Part shown: one piece after another, positions 46,084 to 55,126 of the stretch
Layout: each line of letters begins with the position of its first letter
Numbering within the stretch: position 1 is the first letter of the stretch
Assembly: GCF_003752135.1 (NCBI RefSeq)
Contig: NZ_RJVK01000001.1
Coordinates: forward strand, 310,001-374,000
Direction of reading: 5' to 3'
Source: Caminibacter pacificus
GTDB lineage: Bacteria; Campylobacterota; Campylobacteria; Campylobacterales; Nautiliaceae
DNA: 64,000 nt
The notes under the pieces: model-generated
Database searches by the model: none
Seen by the model: only the letters and a program-made list of their open reading frames with translations
Told to the model about the DNA's origin: nothing
Made by a program: the position numbers and the translations under genes

Positions 46084-46495
46084 CCACCAAAAAGAGTTAA
46101 AAGAGATTTTTAAAAAAATGCAATTTTTAAGAGATAATTTCGACTTCGGAAATCCCGATGCGTTTTATGAAGAGCTGTATGATTTGGTAAAAGAGATGAG
46201 AAGCGAGCTTGATTTTCATTTCAATCTCCAACAATACGGCGTAACAAACGAAAAAGCGAAAAAATTCGTACTTGAAAATATGCTTGTAAAAGAGATGCTT
46301 TTTAGAATGCTTGATTATATTAAAGCAAAAAGTGTCGAAAAATCTCCCGATGCATTTTTGAAATTCGACGATTTTGAAGAGATACTAAAAGCGTACCTTA
46401 AAAAAGAAAGAGGTCTTTTTATCCAGCAGTTACAAAGTGTTTTGAGTGAAGAAGAGATAAAAGAGACCGAAGAAAATATTAAAAAACTTATTTAG
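46064..46495 (+). CDS. Unrecognised helical protein
   Basis: 143 residues, acidic, all-helical by composition, no membrane segment. Isolated histidines (near 8 and 52) with nearby Glu residues remind me of hemerythrin-like bundles, but the metal-ligand pattern is not there. It overlaps the MFS gene by 20 nt and the convergent lolA by 4 nt, so it is very probably translated. No function proposed. Confidence 0.6.
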   Translation: MLEPIINHQKELKEIFKKMQFLRDNFDFGNPDAFYEELYDLVKEMRSELDFHFNLQQYGVTNEKAKKFVLENMLVKEMLFRMLDYIKAKSVEKSPDAFLKFDDFEEILKAYLKKERGLFIQQLQSVLSEEEIKETEENIKKLI

Positions 46496-46983
46496 TTTTC
46501 GTGTACGACATCCACATCTGCAAGATAATTTAGTTTGAAAACGTCACTTGGAGCACTGTTTTTTTGGTCGAAAAACTTTATTTCGACCTTATTTCCCAAA
46601 TCGTCAGTATAATAAAGCTTTTTAAGAGTTTTGTCATATATGAAATATATTGTTTTATTATCTACTTTCGTTTCGTAAAGGTCGTCTTTTATTTTTTTTG
46701 CTTTTTTTAAAATTTCGTTTAAAGTAGCGTTTTTTTTGTTTGCAATTGTTAGTTGCATCAAATCGGGTTCGTAGATGTAGATTTTGTTTTTTATCCAGAT
46801 TGTTTTTTCGGTAGGATATGTATATTTCCAGACTATTTCCTCGCCTTTTTTATATACGTCGCCTTTATAAGTTATAGTTTGGTCTTGTGATTTTACGGTT
46901 TGGACGAATTTCGCACTGAATTCTTTAGGCGGTGTCAGGGCGAATAAAAAAACTGCGCTTAAAAATAAAATTATCTTTTTCAT
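46492..46983 (-). CDS. lolA: LolA-like periplasmic lipoprotein carrier
   Basis: 163 residues with a signal peptide (MKKIILFLSAVFLFA) and a LolA-type half-barrel start (FSAKFVQTVKSQDQTITYKG, then GEEIVWKYTYPTEKTIWI). It carries lipoproteins from the LolCDE-type ABC transporter to the outer membrane. From memory lolA is divergent from secA in H. pylori too. The LolC-like gene at 49706 is close by. Confidence 0.85.
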   Translation of the reverse strand: MKKIILFLSAVFLFALTPPKEFSAKFVQTVKSQDQTITYKGDVYKKGEEIVWKYTYPTEKTIWIKNKIYIYEPDLMQLTIANKKNATLNEILKKAKKIKDDLYETKVDNKTIYFIYDKTLKKLYYTDDLGNKVEIKFFDQKNSAPSDVFKLNYLADVDVVHEN

Positions 46984-47041
46984 TAATTTTCCTTATAATT
47001 AATTTATGTTATTATAACAAAAAACTTTTAAAGGCATTTTA

Positions 47042-49696
47042 ATGGTTAAGAGCGTGTTTAGAAAGATTTTCGGGACAAAAAACGATAGAGAATTGAAACG
47101 ATATTTTAAAAGAGTGCAAGAGATTAATGCCTTGGAGCCTAAATACGAAAAATTAAGCGACGAAGAATTAAAAAACGAATTTAATAAAATCAAAAACCAA
47201 GTTTTAGAAGAGATTAAAAACGGGGCGGACGAGCAAGAAACTCTCAATAAATACTTAAACGATGTTTTTGCAATGGTAAGGGAAGCTGGTAAGAGAGTTC
47301 TTAATATGAGACATTTCGACGTTCAGCTTGTGGGTGGTATGGTGCTTCACGAAGGTAAAATCGCCGAAATGAAAACGGGTGAGGGTAAGACGCTCGTTGC
47401 GACTTTGCCGGTTGTTTTAAATGCTATTTTGGGTAAAGGCGTACACGTAGTAACCGTAAACGATTACTTAGCACAAAGAGACGCCAACGAAATGGGGAAA
47501 TTATATGACTTTTTCGGCTTTACAACAGGCGTAGTAGTAAGCGGTATGGAAGATTACGAAAGAAAAAAAGCGTATGAATGCGACGTAACATACGGAACGA
47601 ACAGTGAATTCGGATTTGATTATTTAAGAGACAATATGGCTTATGAGTGGGAGCAAAAAGTCCAAAGAGGGCACTATTATGCGATTGTGGACGAGGTGGA
47701 TTCGATTTTGATTGACGAAGCGAGAACTCCTCTAATTATTTCAGGTCCCGCAAACAAAAGAACGGAAGATTATATAAGAGCGGATAAAGTTGCAAAACAG
47801 CTCGAAAAAGACAAACATTTTACAATAGACGAAAAAGACAAAGTCGTTTTATTAACTGAAGAAGGGATTAAAAAAGCCGAAGAGCTTTTTGGCGTAGACA
47901 ACCTATATACACCTGAAAACGCGGTGCTTGCTCATCATTTAGACCAGGCTTTAAAAGCGAACTATCTTTTTAAAGAAGGAAGAGATTATATCGTTAGAAA
48001 AGGTGAAGTGTTAATCGTAGACGAATTTACCGGAAGAATTGCCGAGGGTAGAAGATTTAGCGAGGGGCTACACCAAGCTCTTGAAGCGAAAGAGGGTGTC
48101 GAAATTCAAGAAGAGTCTCAAACTTTTGCCGAAACTACATACCAAAACTATTTTAGACTTTATGAAAAACTTGCCGGTATGACGGGTACGGCTCAGACTG
48201 AAGCTACTGAGTTTTTGGAAATTTACGGACTTGAAGTAATCTCTATTCCTACAAACAAACCTGTTGCCAGAAAAGACCTAAACGACCTTGTGTATAAAAC
48301 CGAAGAAGAGAAATTCGAAGCTGTAGTTAAAAAAGTAAAAGAGCTTCATAAAAAAGGACAGCCGGTACTTATAGGTACTACAAGCGTACAAAAGAGTGAA
48401 TATTTAAGCCATCTTCTTAAAAAAGAGGGAATTCCTCATACGGTACTTAACGCCAAACATCACGAAAAAGAGGCTGAAATTATCGCACAAGCCGGAAGAA
48501 AAGGCGCTGTGACGGTGGCTACGAATATGGCAGGTAGGGGTGTAGATATTAAGATTGATGATGAAGTAAGAGAACTTGGCGGATTGTATATCATAGGTAC
48601 GGAAAGACACGAAAGTAGAAGAATCGACAACCAGCTAAGAGGACGTTCGGGACGTCAAGGAGATCCGGGAGTTTCTCAATTTTATTTGTCTTTAGAAGAT
48701 GATTTGCTTAGAATTTTCGGTAGTGACAGAATCAAAAACATTATGGAAAGACTCGGAATCGAAAGAGGAGAGCATATCGACTCTAAACTCGTAAGCCGCG
48801 CTATCGAAAACGCACAGAAAAAAGTCGAAACTATGCATTTTGAAGCAAGAAAACATATCTTAAAATATGACGACGTTGCAAACGAACAAAGAAAAGTGAT
48901 TTACAAATTCAGAGACCAAATCCTAAACCCTGAATTTAATATTTCCGTAAAAATTGATGAAATAAGAGAAGAATTTGTGGATTATATTCTCTCTCATGCC
49001 GAAATTTTCGAACACTCTTTGCCTGAAGAGATTGATATAGAAAAATTAAAAGCGACTTTAAAAGAGTATACGGGTATCGATTTTAACGATGAAGAATTAA
49101 AAGGCAAAGATTACTCACAACTTAGAGAGTTTTTGATTAAGAGATTAAAAGAAGAGTATGAGAAAAAATTCGAAGATGCTTCACCTGAGGATAAACAAAA
49201 AATCGAAAGACAAGTGCTTTTACAAGTGCTTGACGAGAGCTGGAGAGACCACTTATATATGATGGATATCTTAAAAACGGGTATCGGTCTTAGAGGTTAT
49301 AATCAAAAAGACCCTCTTGTAGAATATAAAAAAGAGTCGTTCGATTTATTCCAAGAGCTTATTCAAAGAATTAAAGTCGAAAGTATGAAAGTGCTTCATA
49401 ATCTACAAATCGAATATCAAATGCCGGAAATTGACCCGGATATTAACGAATTTTTAAAATCTTTAGAAGGTAAAGATATCGACGAGATACTGGCAAATAT
49501 TCCTGAAATTCCGGGTGAAGAGCAATTTGAAAACAAAGATATGGATGAGATTATGAAAGAGCTTGAAGCTCAAACGAACGCTTTAAAAGCCGAATTCGAA
49601 GCTAAACAGAGAAAAAAAGTAAAAAGAAACGAGCCTTGTCCTTGCGGAAGCGGCAAAAAATATAAAGATTGCTGCGGTAAAAGCCCAAAATTTTAA
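47042..49696 (+). CDS. secA: Preprotein translocase ATPase SecA
   Basis: 884 residues. Walker [19 protein letters not shown]-like [16 protein letters not shown], motif [22 protein letters not shown] in NBD2, helical wing/scaffold, and the C-terminal zinc tail [13 protein letters not shown]. Drives secretion through SecYEG. The zinc tail normally contacts SecB and ribosomes. It starts in the divergent gap with lolA. Confidence 0.98.
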   Translation: MVKSVFRKIFGTKNDRELKRYFKRVQEINALEPKYEKLSDEELKNEFNKIKNQVLEEIKNGADEQETLNKYLNDVFAMVREAGKRVLNMRHFDVQLVGGMVLHEGKIAEMKTGEGKTLVATLPVVLNAILGKGVHVVTVNDYLAQRDANEMGKLYDFFGFTTGVVVSGMEDYERKKAYECDVTYGTNSEFGFDYLRDNMAYEWEQKVQRGHYYAIVDEVDSILIDEARTPLIISGPANKRTEDYIRADKVAKQLEKDKHFTIDEKDKVVLLTEEGIKKAEELFGVDNLYTPENAVLAHHLDQALKANYLFKEGRDYIVRKGEVLIVDEFTGRIAEGRRFSEGLHQALEAKEGVEIQEESQTFAETTYQNYFRLYEKLAGMTGTAQTEATEFLEIYGLEVISIPTNKPVARKDLNDLVYKTEEEKFEAVVKKVKELHKKGQPVLIGTTSVQKSEYLSHLLKKEGIPHTVLNAKHHEKEAEIIAQAGRKGAVTVATNMAGRGVDIKIDDEVRELGGLYIIGTERHESRRIDNQLRGRSGRQGDPGVSQFYLSLEDDLLRIFGSDRIKNIMERLGIERGEHIDSKLVSRAIENAQKKVETMHFEARKHILKYDDVANEQRKVIYKFRDQILNPEFNISVKIDEIREEFVDYILSHAEIFEHSLPEEIDIEKLKATLKEYTGIDFNDEELKGKDYSQLREFLIKRLKEEYEKKFEDASPEDKQKIERQVLLQVLDESWRDHLYMMDILKTGIGLRGYNQKDPLVEYKKESFDLFQELIQRIKVESMKVLHNLQIEYQMPEIDPDINEFLKSLEGKDIDEILANIPEIPGEEQFENKDMDEIMKELEAQTNALKAEFEAKQRKKVKRNEPCPCGSGKKYKDCCGKSPKF

Positions 49697-49705
49697 AGGT
49701 TTTGT

Positions 49706-50899
49706 TTGAATAAAAAGTTTGTTAAGTTTATAATCAAAAGATATCTGAGGTTCGATAGAAAACATCCGTTTATCTATATCAGCTTTATTCTCGCCTTTTT
49801 AGGCATTATGACAGGTGTTGCGACTCTTATGATCGCTATGGGAATTATGAACGGAATGGATAGGGAGTTTGAAAAAAAATTAAAAGTTATGAACTATCCT
49901 ATAACCGTTTATACTTCTCTTGCAAAAGTAAACGACTCTACTTTAAAACTCTTAAAAAAACATTTTCCTAATTTCAAATATTCTCCTTATATCGAATCGA
50001 ATGCGATTATCAAAAAAAACGGACTCAACGGCGTTATGCTTTACGGGGTGGATTTCAAAAAAGAAGCCGAGATTAATTATATTTTCAAAGATGCGATAAA
50101 AGGAATTAAAAAAGTAGGGATTTTTGACGTAGTGGTGGGGAAAAGGCTTTTTGATAGTACCGGTATGTATAAAGGCGAAAAAATAATAATGATTTTTTCA
50201 AAAATGACTCCTATGGGATTCGGAATTTCGCCTTTAATAAAAAAAGTTAAAGTTATCGGTTATTTTAACAGCGGGCTTGTTGCGTATGATAAGGGAATTG
50301 CGTATATGAATATCGAAGGTCTAAAAAGAATTCTTCACCAAAACTACTATAGCGGTATTCATATCTGGACGCCTAATCCTTTTAAAGATATCGAAAAAAT
50401 CAAAAAAATCCTTCCTCCAGGAATCGGAGTTGTCGGATGGTGGCAGCAAAACGGAAACTTCTTTGCCGCTTTAAAAATGGAAAAAAGGGCTCTGTTTTTA
50501 GTATTGATGTTGATTATTATCGTAGCCGCTTTAAATATCATAAGCTCGCTTTTGATGATGATTATGAGTAAGAGAAAAGAGATTGCTTTAATGATGAGTC
50601 TTGGTGCGAGTAAAAAAGAGATAAAAGCTATCTTTTTAAGACTCGGGATGATTATCGGAATTGCCGGAATTATAAGCGGTGCGGTTTTAGGCGGGCTTGG
50701 AATATGGGTTTTGAGGACGTTTGATATTATTAAATTGCCGGCGGATGTTTACGGGGTTAGCAGGCTTCCTATAGATTTGAGTTTGGTTGATTTCGGGCTT
50801 ATTATAATAGGTGCCTTTGTGATAATTCTTCTCTCAAGCGTTTATCCTGCAAAAAAAGCTGCGGATACGGACGTGCTTGAGACTTTAAGATATGAATAA
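49706..50899 (+). CDS. LolC/E-like ABC transporter permease (FtsX family)
   Basis: 397 residues. One N-terminal membrane helix (about 24-46, with MTGVATLMIAMGIMNGM), a large periplasmic domain (about 50-260) and three C-terminal helices with the FtsX-type segment KRKEIALMMSLGASKKEIKAIFLRLG. It most likely works with LolA in lipoprotein release. Start is TTG with AAAGG upstream; it follows secA by 9 nt, as recalled for H. pylori and C. jejuni. The ATPase partner (LolD) is not in the window. Confidence 0.85.
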   Translation: MNKKFVKFIIKRYLRFDRKHPFIYISFILAFLGIMTGVATLMIAMGIMNGMDREFEKKLKVMNYPITVYTSLAKVNDSTLKLLKKHFPNFKYSPYIESNAIIKKNGLNGVMLYGVDFKKEAEINYIFKDAIKGIKKVGIFDVVVGKRLFDSTGMYKGEKIIMIFSKMTPMGFGISPLIKKVKVIGYFNSGLVAYDKGIAYMNIEGLKRILHQNYYSGIHIWTPNPFKDIEKIKKILPPGIGVVGWWQQNGNFFAALKMEKRALFLVLMLIIIVAALNIISSLLMMIMSKRKEIALMMSLGASKKEIKAIFLRLGMIIGIAGIISGAVLGGLGIWVLRTFDIIKLPADVYGVSRLPIDLSLVDFGLIIIGAFVIILLSSVYPAKKAADTDVLETLRYE

Positions 50900-50901
50900 T
50901 T

Positions 50902-50967
50902 AAAACGGAAAATCAATGATTATTTTGTTTTTTACTAAATTATTATCAGGTTTTCGTTTTCCGTTTT
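50902..50967 (+). terminator. Inverted repeat between the LolC-like gene and dapA
   Basis: AAAACGGAAAA (50902-50912) and TTTTCCGTTTT (50957-50967) are exact inverted repeats of 11 bases around a 44-base AT-rich loop. The 3' arm ends in a T run, so it could act as a terminator for the secA operon, although the loop is long. Confidence 0.4.
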
Positions 50968-50985
50968 TCATATAATATAATATGC

Positions 50986-50991
50986 TATAAT
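50986..50991 (+). promoter_or_regulatory. Extended -10 promoter for dapA
   Basis: TGCTATAAT: an extended -10 (TG, one base, TATAAT) 19 nt before the dapA ATG, directly after the inverted repeat. Confidence 0.55.
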
Positions 50992-51010
50992 TTCGGAAAA
51001 AAGGATAAAA

Positions 51011-51877
51011 ATGCAAGGTGCAATGACCGCCCTTATTACTCCGTTTAAAAACGGAAAAGTTGATGAGGAAACGTATGCGAAACTTATTCAAAGACAAATC
51101 GACAACGGAATCGATTGGGTCGTACCTGTAGGAACGACGGGAGAGAGTGCCACACTAACTCACGACGAACATAAAAGATGTATCGAAATTGCTGTGGAAG
51201 TTTGCAAAGGAACCGATACGAAAGTTTTAGCCGGAGCCGGGAGTAATTCTACTCACGAAGCGATAGATTTGGCGAAATTCGCAGAAGAAAAAGGTGCCGA
51301 TGCGATTCTTAGCGTATCACCTTATTATAATAAACCTACTCAAAGAGGACTTTACGAACACTACAAAGCTCTTGCGAACTCAATAGAAATTCCTGTTGTT
51401 TTATATAACGTACCGGGAAGAACATGTAGCAATATCGAAGTCGATACTGCTATAAGATTATTCAACGAAGTGGAAAATATCGTAGCTATTAAAGAAGCGA
51501 CCGGAAAAATAGAAAACGTAGTCGCGCTTTGCTCTAAAAGCGGAATAAGCGTTATCAGCGGCGATGATGCCATCAACTATCCTATAATCGCAAGCGGCGG
51601 AAAAGGTGTTATTTCTGTTACTTCGAATTTACTTCCTAAAAAAATAGCGGATTTGGTTCATAGTGCGTTAAAAGGGGAATTTATAGAGTCTAAAAAAATA
51701 AACGAAGAGCTTTACGAGTTGAATAAAATTCTGTTTGTAGAAAGCAATCCTATTCCTATCAAATACGCAATGTACGAAGCAGGTTTGCTACCGAGTCTTG
51801 AATACAGACTTCCGCTTGTGGAACCGAGCGAAGAAAATAAAGAAAAAATCAAAAAAGTATTGAAAAAATATCTATAA
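51011..51877 (+). CDS. dapA: 4-hydroxy-tetrahydrodipicolinate synthase
   Basis: 288 residues. Schiff-base lysine in VAIKEATG, catalytic tyrosine in VLYNVPGRT and GTTGESATL near the N-terminus. First step of the lysine/meso-DAP branch from aspartate semialdehyde. AAAAGGA precedes the ATG. Followed after 9 nt by the SDR gene. Confidence 0.97.
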   Translation: MQGAMTALITPFKNGKVDEETYAKLIQRQIDNGIDWVVPVGTTGESATLTHDEHKRCIEIAVEVCKGTDTKVLAGAGSNSTHEAIDLAKFAEEKGADAILSVSPYYNKPTQRGLYEHYKALANSIEIPVVLYNVPGRTCSNIEVDTAIRLFNEVENIVAIKEATGKIENVVALCSKSGISVISGDDAINYPIIASGGKGVISVTSNLLPKKIADLVHSALKGEFIESKKINEELYELNKILFVESNPIPIKYAMYEAGLLPSLEYRLPLVEPSEENKEKIKKVLKKYL

Positions 51878-51886
51878 GGAGAAAGT

Positions 51887-52663
51887 TTGAAAGGTAAAGT
51901 ATTAGTAATAAGCGGGGCGACAAGAGGTATCGGAAAAGCGATAGCTGAAAAATTTGCGAGTGAGGGCGTAAATATAGCATTTACATACAATTCGAACAAA
52001 GAAACGGCTGAAAATTTGGCAAAAGAGTGGCAAGATAAATATTCAATCAAAGCAAAAGCGTATCAATTGAATATTTTAGAGCCGGAAACTTATAAGGATT
52101 TGTTTAAACAAATCGATGAAGATTTCGATAGAGTGGACTTTTTCATATCAAACGCAATTATCAGCGGTCGTGCGGTTGTCGGGGGATTCGGTCCTTTTAT
52201 GAGACTGAAACCTAAAGGCCTTTGTAATATCTTTACGGCGACAGTTAGTGCATTTGTTGTTGGAGCTCAAGAAGCGGCAAAAAGAATGGAAAAAGTAGGT
52301 GGAGGTAGTATAATTTCTCTAAGCTCTACCGGAAACTTGGTATTCACTCCGAATTATACGGGGCATGGAGCAAGCAAAGCTGCGGTTGAGACTGTAGTAA
52401 AATACGCGGCTTGCGAACTTGGTGGCAAAGGTATCAGAGTCAATGCCGTAAGCGGAGGTCCTATCGATACCGATGCATTAAAAGCGTTTCCTAACTATGA
52501 AGAAGTTAAAGCGGAAGTTGAAAAAAGAAGTCCTCTAAATAGAATGGGACTACCGGAAGATTTGGCGGGAATTTGTTATTTTCTATGTACTGATGAAGCG
52601 AGTTGGATTACCGCTCAGACGTTTATTGTTGATGGTGGAACGACTTTCGGATGTAAAGGATAA
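51887..52663 (+). CDS. SDR enoyl-ACP reductase, FabL-like
   Basis: 258 residues. NADP(H) loop SGATRGIGKAIAE, then the catalytic pair Y157 and K164 spaced by six residues (YTGHGASK). That Yx6K spacing is the enoyl-ACP reductase pattern; ordinary SDRs have Yx3K. The C-terminal block VNAVSGGPIDTDALKAFPN is like Bacillus FabL as I remember it. It may carry out the last step of fatty acid elongation. The TTG start has AAGGAG five bases upstream. The H. pylori equivalent by position (HP1014) is annotated as a steroid dehydrogenase, probably wrongly. Confidence 0.8.
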   Translation: MKGKVLVISGATRGIGKAIAEKFASEGVNIAFTYNSNKETAENLAKEWQDKYSIKAKAYQLNILEPETYKDLFKQIDEDFDRVDFFISNAIISGRAVVGGFGPFMRLKPKGLCNIFTATVSAFVVGAQEAAKRMEKVGGGSIISLSSTGNLVFTPNYTGHGASKAAVETVVKYAACELGGKGIRVNAVSGGPIDTDALKAFPNYEEVKAEVEKRSPLNRMGLPEDLAGICYFLCTDEASWITAQTFIVDGGTTFGCKG

Positions 52664-52666
52664 TTT

Positions 52667-53257
52667 TTGGTTGTCACTCCTGAGGGGATAAGATTCCACA
52701 GATATATGCAATGGCAAAAAAGACTTAAAAACGTTCCTAACATTTTGGCGTTTTTAAGGATTTTGCTTGCATTTTTAATGTATCTTTTTTTGGTAAATCG
52801 AGATATTTTCGGCGGTATTCACTCCTCTTGGCTCGATTATTTCGCCGCTTTGATTTTCGTAATAGCTTCTATTACCGATTTTTTCGACGGATATATAGCA
52901 AGAAACTTCAACGCTTCAAGTAAACTCGGAGAAATTCTTGACCCTCTTGCCGATAAAATGCTTATTTTAGGTGCTTTTTTGGGGCTTTTGTATTTACACA
53001 GAGCAAATGCGTGGGCGGTATATTTGATTTTGGTAAGGGAGTTTTTTATTACCGGACTTAGGGTTGCTATGGCAAGCGAGGGGCTTAGCGTAAAAGCTTC
53101 CATGGCAGGAAAAGTAAAAACCGTCTCTCAAATGGGCGCTATCGGATTTTTGTTGATGGATTGGCCATGTGCCGATTGTCTGCTATGGATTGCGGTATTT
53201 TTGACGATATATAGCGGTATCGATTATGTAAAAGTTTATATTAAGGCGCAAAAATGA
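52667..53257 (+). CDS. pgsA: CDP-diacylglycerol-glycerol-3-phosphate 3-phosphatidyltransferase
   Basis: 196 residues with about five membrane helices. The CDP-alcohol phosphotransferase signature DGxxAR...G...D...D is seen as DFFDGYIARNFNASSKLGEILDP. Makes phosphatidylglycerol phosphate. The TTG at 52667 has AAGGA six bases before it; an ATG at 52706 (before QWQKRLKNVPN) is closer to the usual family N-terminus and remains possible. ATGA overlap with rseP. Confidence 0.93.
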   Translation: MVVTPEGIRFHRYMQWQKRLKNVPNILAFLRILLAFLMYLFLVNRDIFGGIHSSWLDYFAALIFVIASITDFFDGYIARNFNASSKLGEILDPLADKMLILGAFLGLLYLHRANAWAVYLILVREFFITGLRVAMASEGLSVKASMAGKVKTVSQMGAIGFLLMDWPCADCLLWIAVFLTIYSGIDYVKVYIKAQK

Positions 53258-54297
53258 TTACCGCTATTTTAATACTCTCTTTTTTGATTTTTTTTCACGA
53301 GCTCGGACATTTTATTATGGCAAGACTTGTCGGTGTCAAAGTGGAGGTTTTTTCAATTGGCTTCGGTAAAAAGCTCGTTTGCAAAAAAATAGGCGAAACT
53401 CAGTGGTGTTTGAGTGCTATTCCTCTTGGGGGTTACGTTCAGATGAAAGGTCAAGACGACAGCGACCCTCTAAGTAAAAGTGACGACCCTGACAGCTACA
53501 CTTCAAAAACTCCTTGGCAGAGAATCCTTATTCTTCTTGGAGGACCGGGTTTTAACTTTTTGCTTGCGTTTTTGATTTACCTTTTTGTAGCGTTTACCGG
53601 GTGGGCTAAATTGGCTCCTGTTGTAGGAAAAGTTCTTCCGGATACGCCCGCTGCAAAAGTTCTAAAACCAAACGACGTTATTTTAGCGATAAACGGAATT
53701 AAAATAAAAAGCTGGGACGAGATAGGAAAAATAATTCAAAAAAGTAATATCTTACATCTCACAATCAAAAGAGACGGGAAAGTTTTGGATGTTACGTTAA
53801 AACCCAAAATAGTACCCGAAAAGAATATTTTTAACGAAGTGGTAAAAAGAAAAATAATAGGTATAGCCCCTAAACCTGAAATCATAAAAGTTAAATATTC
53901 GTTTTTTGAGGCTTTTAAAGTGGCTTGGGATAAGTTTTTGAGTGATGCCACTATGATAGTAAAAGGCGTCCAAAAACTGATAACGGGAGCAATCGGTCTT
54001 AATAATTTAAGCGGACCTATCGGAATTGTGGACGTTACGGCGAAAGTTGCTTCTTTAGGATGGCAACCGCTTCTATTTTTGACAGCTCTTCTTAGCGTAA
54101 ACTTGGGAGTTTTGAACCTACTACCGATACCGGCGCTTGATGGCGGACATATAATGTTTAATCTGTATGAGGCTATTTTTAAAAGAGAAGTAAATGAAGA
54201 AATAATGTATCGTTTAACAATTGCCGGTTGGATAATTTTGGGAGGATTGATGTTGATAGGGGTTTATAACGACTTGCATAGAATTTTTACCGGATAA
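53254..54297 (+). CDS. rseP: Site-2 intramembrane zinc protease RseP
   Basis: 347 residues with a single PDZ domain (about 112-180). Zinc site HELGH in the first helix and LDGGH in the C-terminal part (PIPALDGGHIMFN). It cuts membrane-anchored regulators or signal peptides. Length corresponds to the one-PDZ form. It overlaps pgsA in ATGA and precedes yggS by 9 nt. Confidence 0.95.
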   Translation: MITAILILSFLIFFHELGHFIMARLVGVKVEVFSIGFGKKLVCKKIGETQWCLSAIPLGGYVQMKGQDDSDPLSKSDDPDSYTSKTPWQRILILLGGPGFNFLLAFLIYLFVAFTGWAKLAPVVGKVLPDTPAAKVLKPNDVILAINGIKIKSWDEIGKIIQKSNILHLTIKRDGKVLDVTLKPKIVPEKNIFNEVVKRKIIGIAPKPEIIKVKYSFFEAFKVAWDKFLSDATMIVKGVQKLITGAIGLNNLSGPIGIVDVTAKVASLGWQPLLFLTALLSVNLGVLNLLPIPALDGGHIMFNLYEAIFKREVNEEIMYRLTIAGWIILGGLMLIGVYNDLHRIFTG

Positions 54298-54306
54298 GGA
54301 GGAGAA

Positions 54307-54966
54307 ATGACGCTTGATGAATTAATCCAAAGAGTAGAAGCCGCAAGACTTAGAAGAAGCGAACATCTTATAGTTCAAATCGTAGCGGTTACGAAATATA
54401 CTAACGACCCGGAAGTTTTAAAAAGACTATATAACGACGGACAAAGGGCTTTTGGAGAAAATAGGGTCCAGGATATGGAAGGTAAAGTAAAAGCGCTAAG
54501 CGATTTGCCGATTGAATGGCATTTTATAGGTAATTTGCAAAAAAATAAAATCAACAAACTCCTAAAACTAAATCCGTTTATGATTCAATCTATCAATTCG
54601 TACGAACTTGCCGAGGCTATTAACAAAAGAGCCGATAAACCCGTTAGATGTCTTATCGAGATAAATAGCTCCGGTGAGCCGACAAAACACGGAATGGAGC
54701 CTGAAATAGCAGTCGATACCTATCTTAAAATAAAAGAAAACTTACCGAATATCAACCTACAAGGCGTTATGACTATCGGGGCTCATACTGATGATGAAAA
54801 AGCGATTAGAGAGTCGTTTAGAAAGACATACAAAATTTTTGAAGAGCTAAAACCTTACGGAGCAAAGATATGCTCTATGGGAATGAGCGGAGATTTTGAA
54901 ATAGCTATTGAAGAAGGGTCGAATATGATAAGAGTCGGGAGTGCGCTAATAAACAGCTATATGTAG
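54307..54966 (+). CDS. yggS: PLP homeostasis protein (YggS/PROSC)
   Basis: 219 residues. PLP lysine in AVTKY; GENRVQDMEGK, WHFIGNLQKNK and SMGMSGDFEIAIEEGSNMIR are family signatures. Non-catalytic PLP-binding protein that keeps PLP supply balanced. AAGGAGG precedes the ATG. Its stop codon lies in repeat copy 8. Confidence 0.95.
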   Translation: MTLDELIQRVEAARLRRSEHLIVQIVAVTKYTNDPEVLKRLYNDGQRAFGENRVQDMEGKVKALSDLPIEWHFIGNLQKNKINKLLKLNPFMIQSINSYELAEAINKRADKPVRCLIEINSSGEPTKHGMEPEIAVDTYLKIKENLPNINLQGVMTIGAHTDDEKAIRESFRKTYKIFEELKPYGAKICSMGMSGDFEIAIEEGSNMIRVGSALINSYM

Positions 54967-54988
54967 AGTAAAAATATTATGTTAAGTT
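54962..54988 (+). repeat. TATTATGTTAAGT repeat, copy 8 (at a gene end)
   Basis: TGTAGAGTAAAAATATTATG followed by TTAAGTT. The TAG at 54964-54966 is the yggS stop codon. It contains the same 20-mer as copy 1. Confidence 0.7.
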
Positions 54989-55016
54989 GTGGACAAATAA
55001 ACCTATTCACTTAACA
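54980..55016 (+). terminator. Possible stem-loop after yggS
   Basis: TGTTAAGT (54980-54987) in repeat copy 8 pairs exactly with ACTTAACA (55009-55016) over a 21-base loop. No T-run follows at once. The other repeat copies do not have this partner, so it is specific to this site. Confidence 0.3.
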
Positions 55017-55126
55017 CCTATCTATTGTTTGTTTGCATTTTTAATTTTTTTAGCTGAGCATATTTTTTTTGTGTAATATTTAAGAATTGATTGGTTTTTT
55101 TAAAAAATAATCGAGTAGGGGAACGT

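Noticed and set aside
46064-46495. Hemerythrin-like protein
   Set aside because: Helical and with two histidines, but the H-HxxxE-HxxxH-D ligand set is not present.
27956-54988. The TATTATGTTAAGT repeat as Tus-Ter type replication terminators
   Set aside because: Some resemblance to ATGTTGTAACT, but eight sites in 27 kb is far too dense, and no Tus is known in Campylobacterota.
36259-55016. The repeat as an integron attC array
   Set aside because: GTTAAGT fits the core, but the inverted partner is seen only once (ACTTAAC near 55009), no integrase is present, and most genes between copies are ordinary chromosomal ones.
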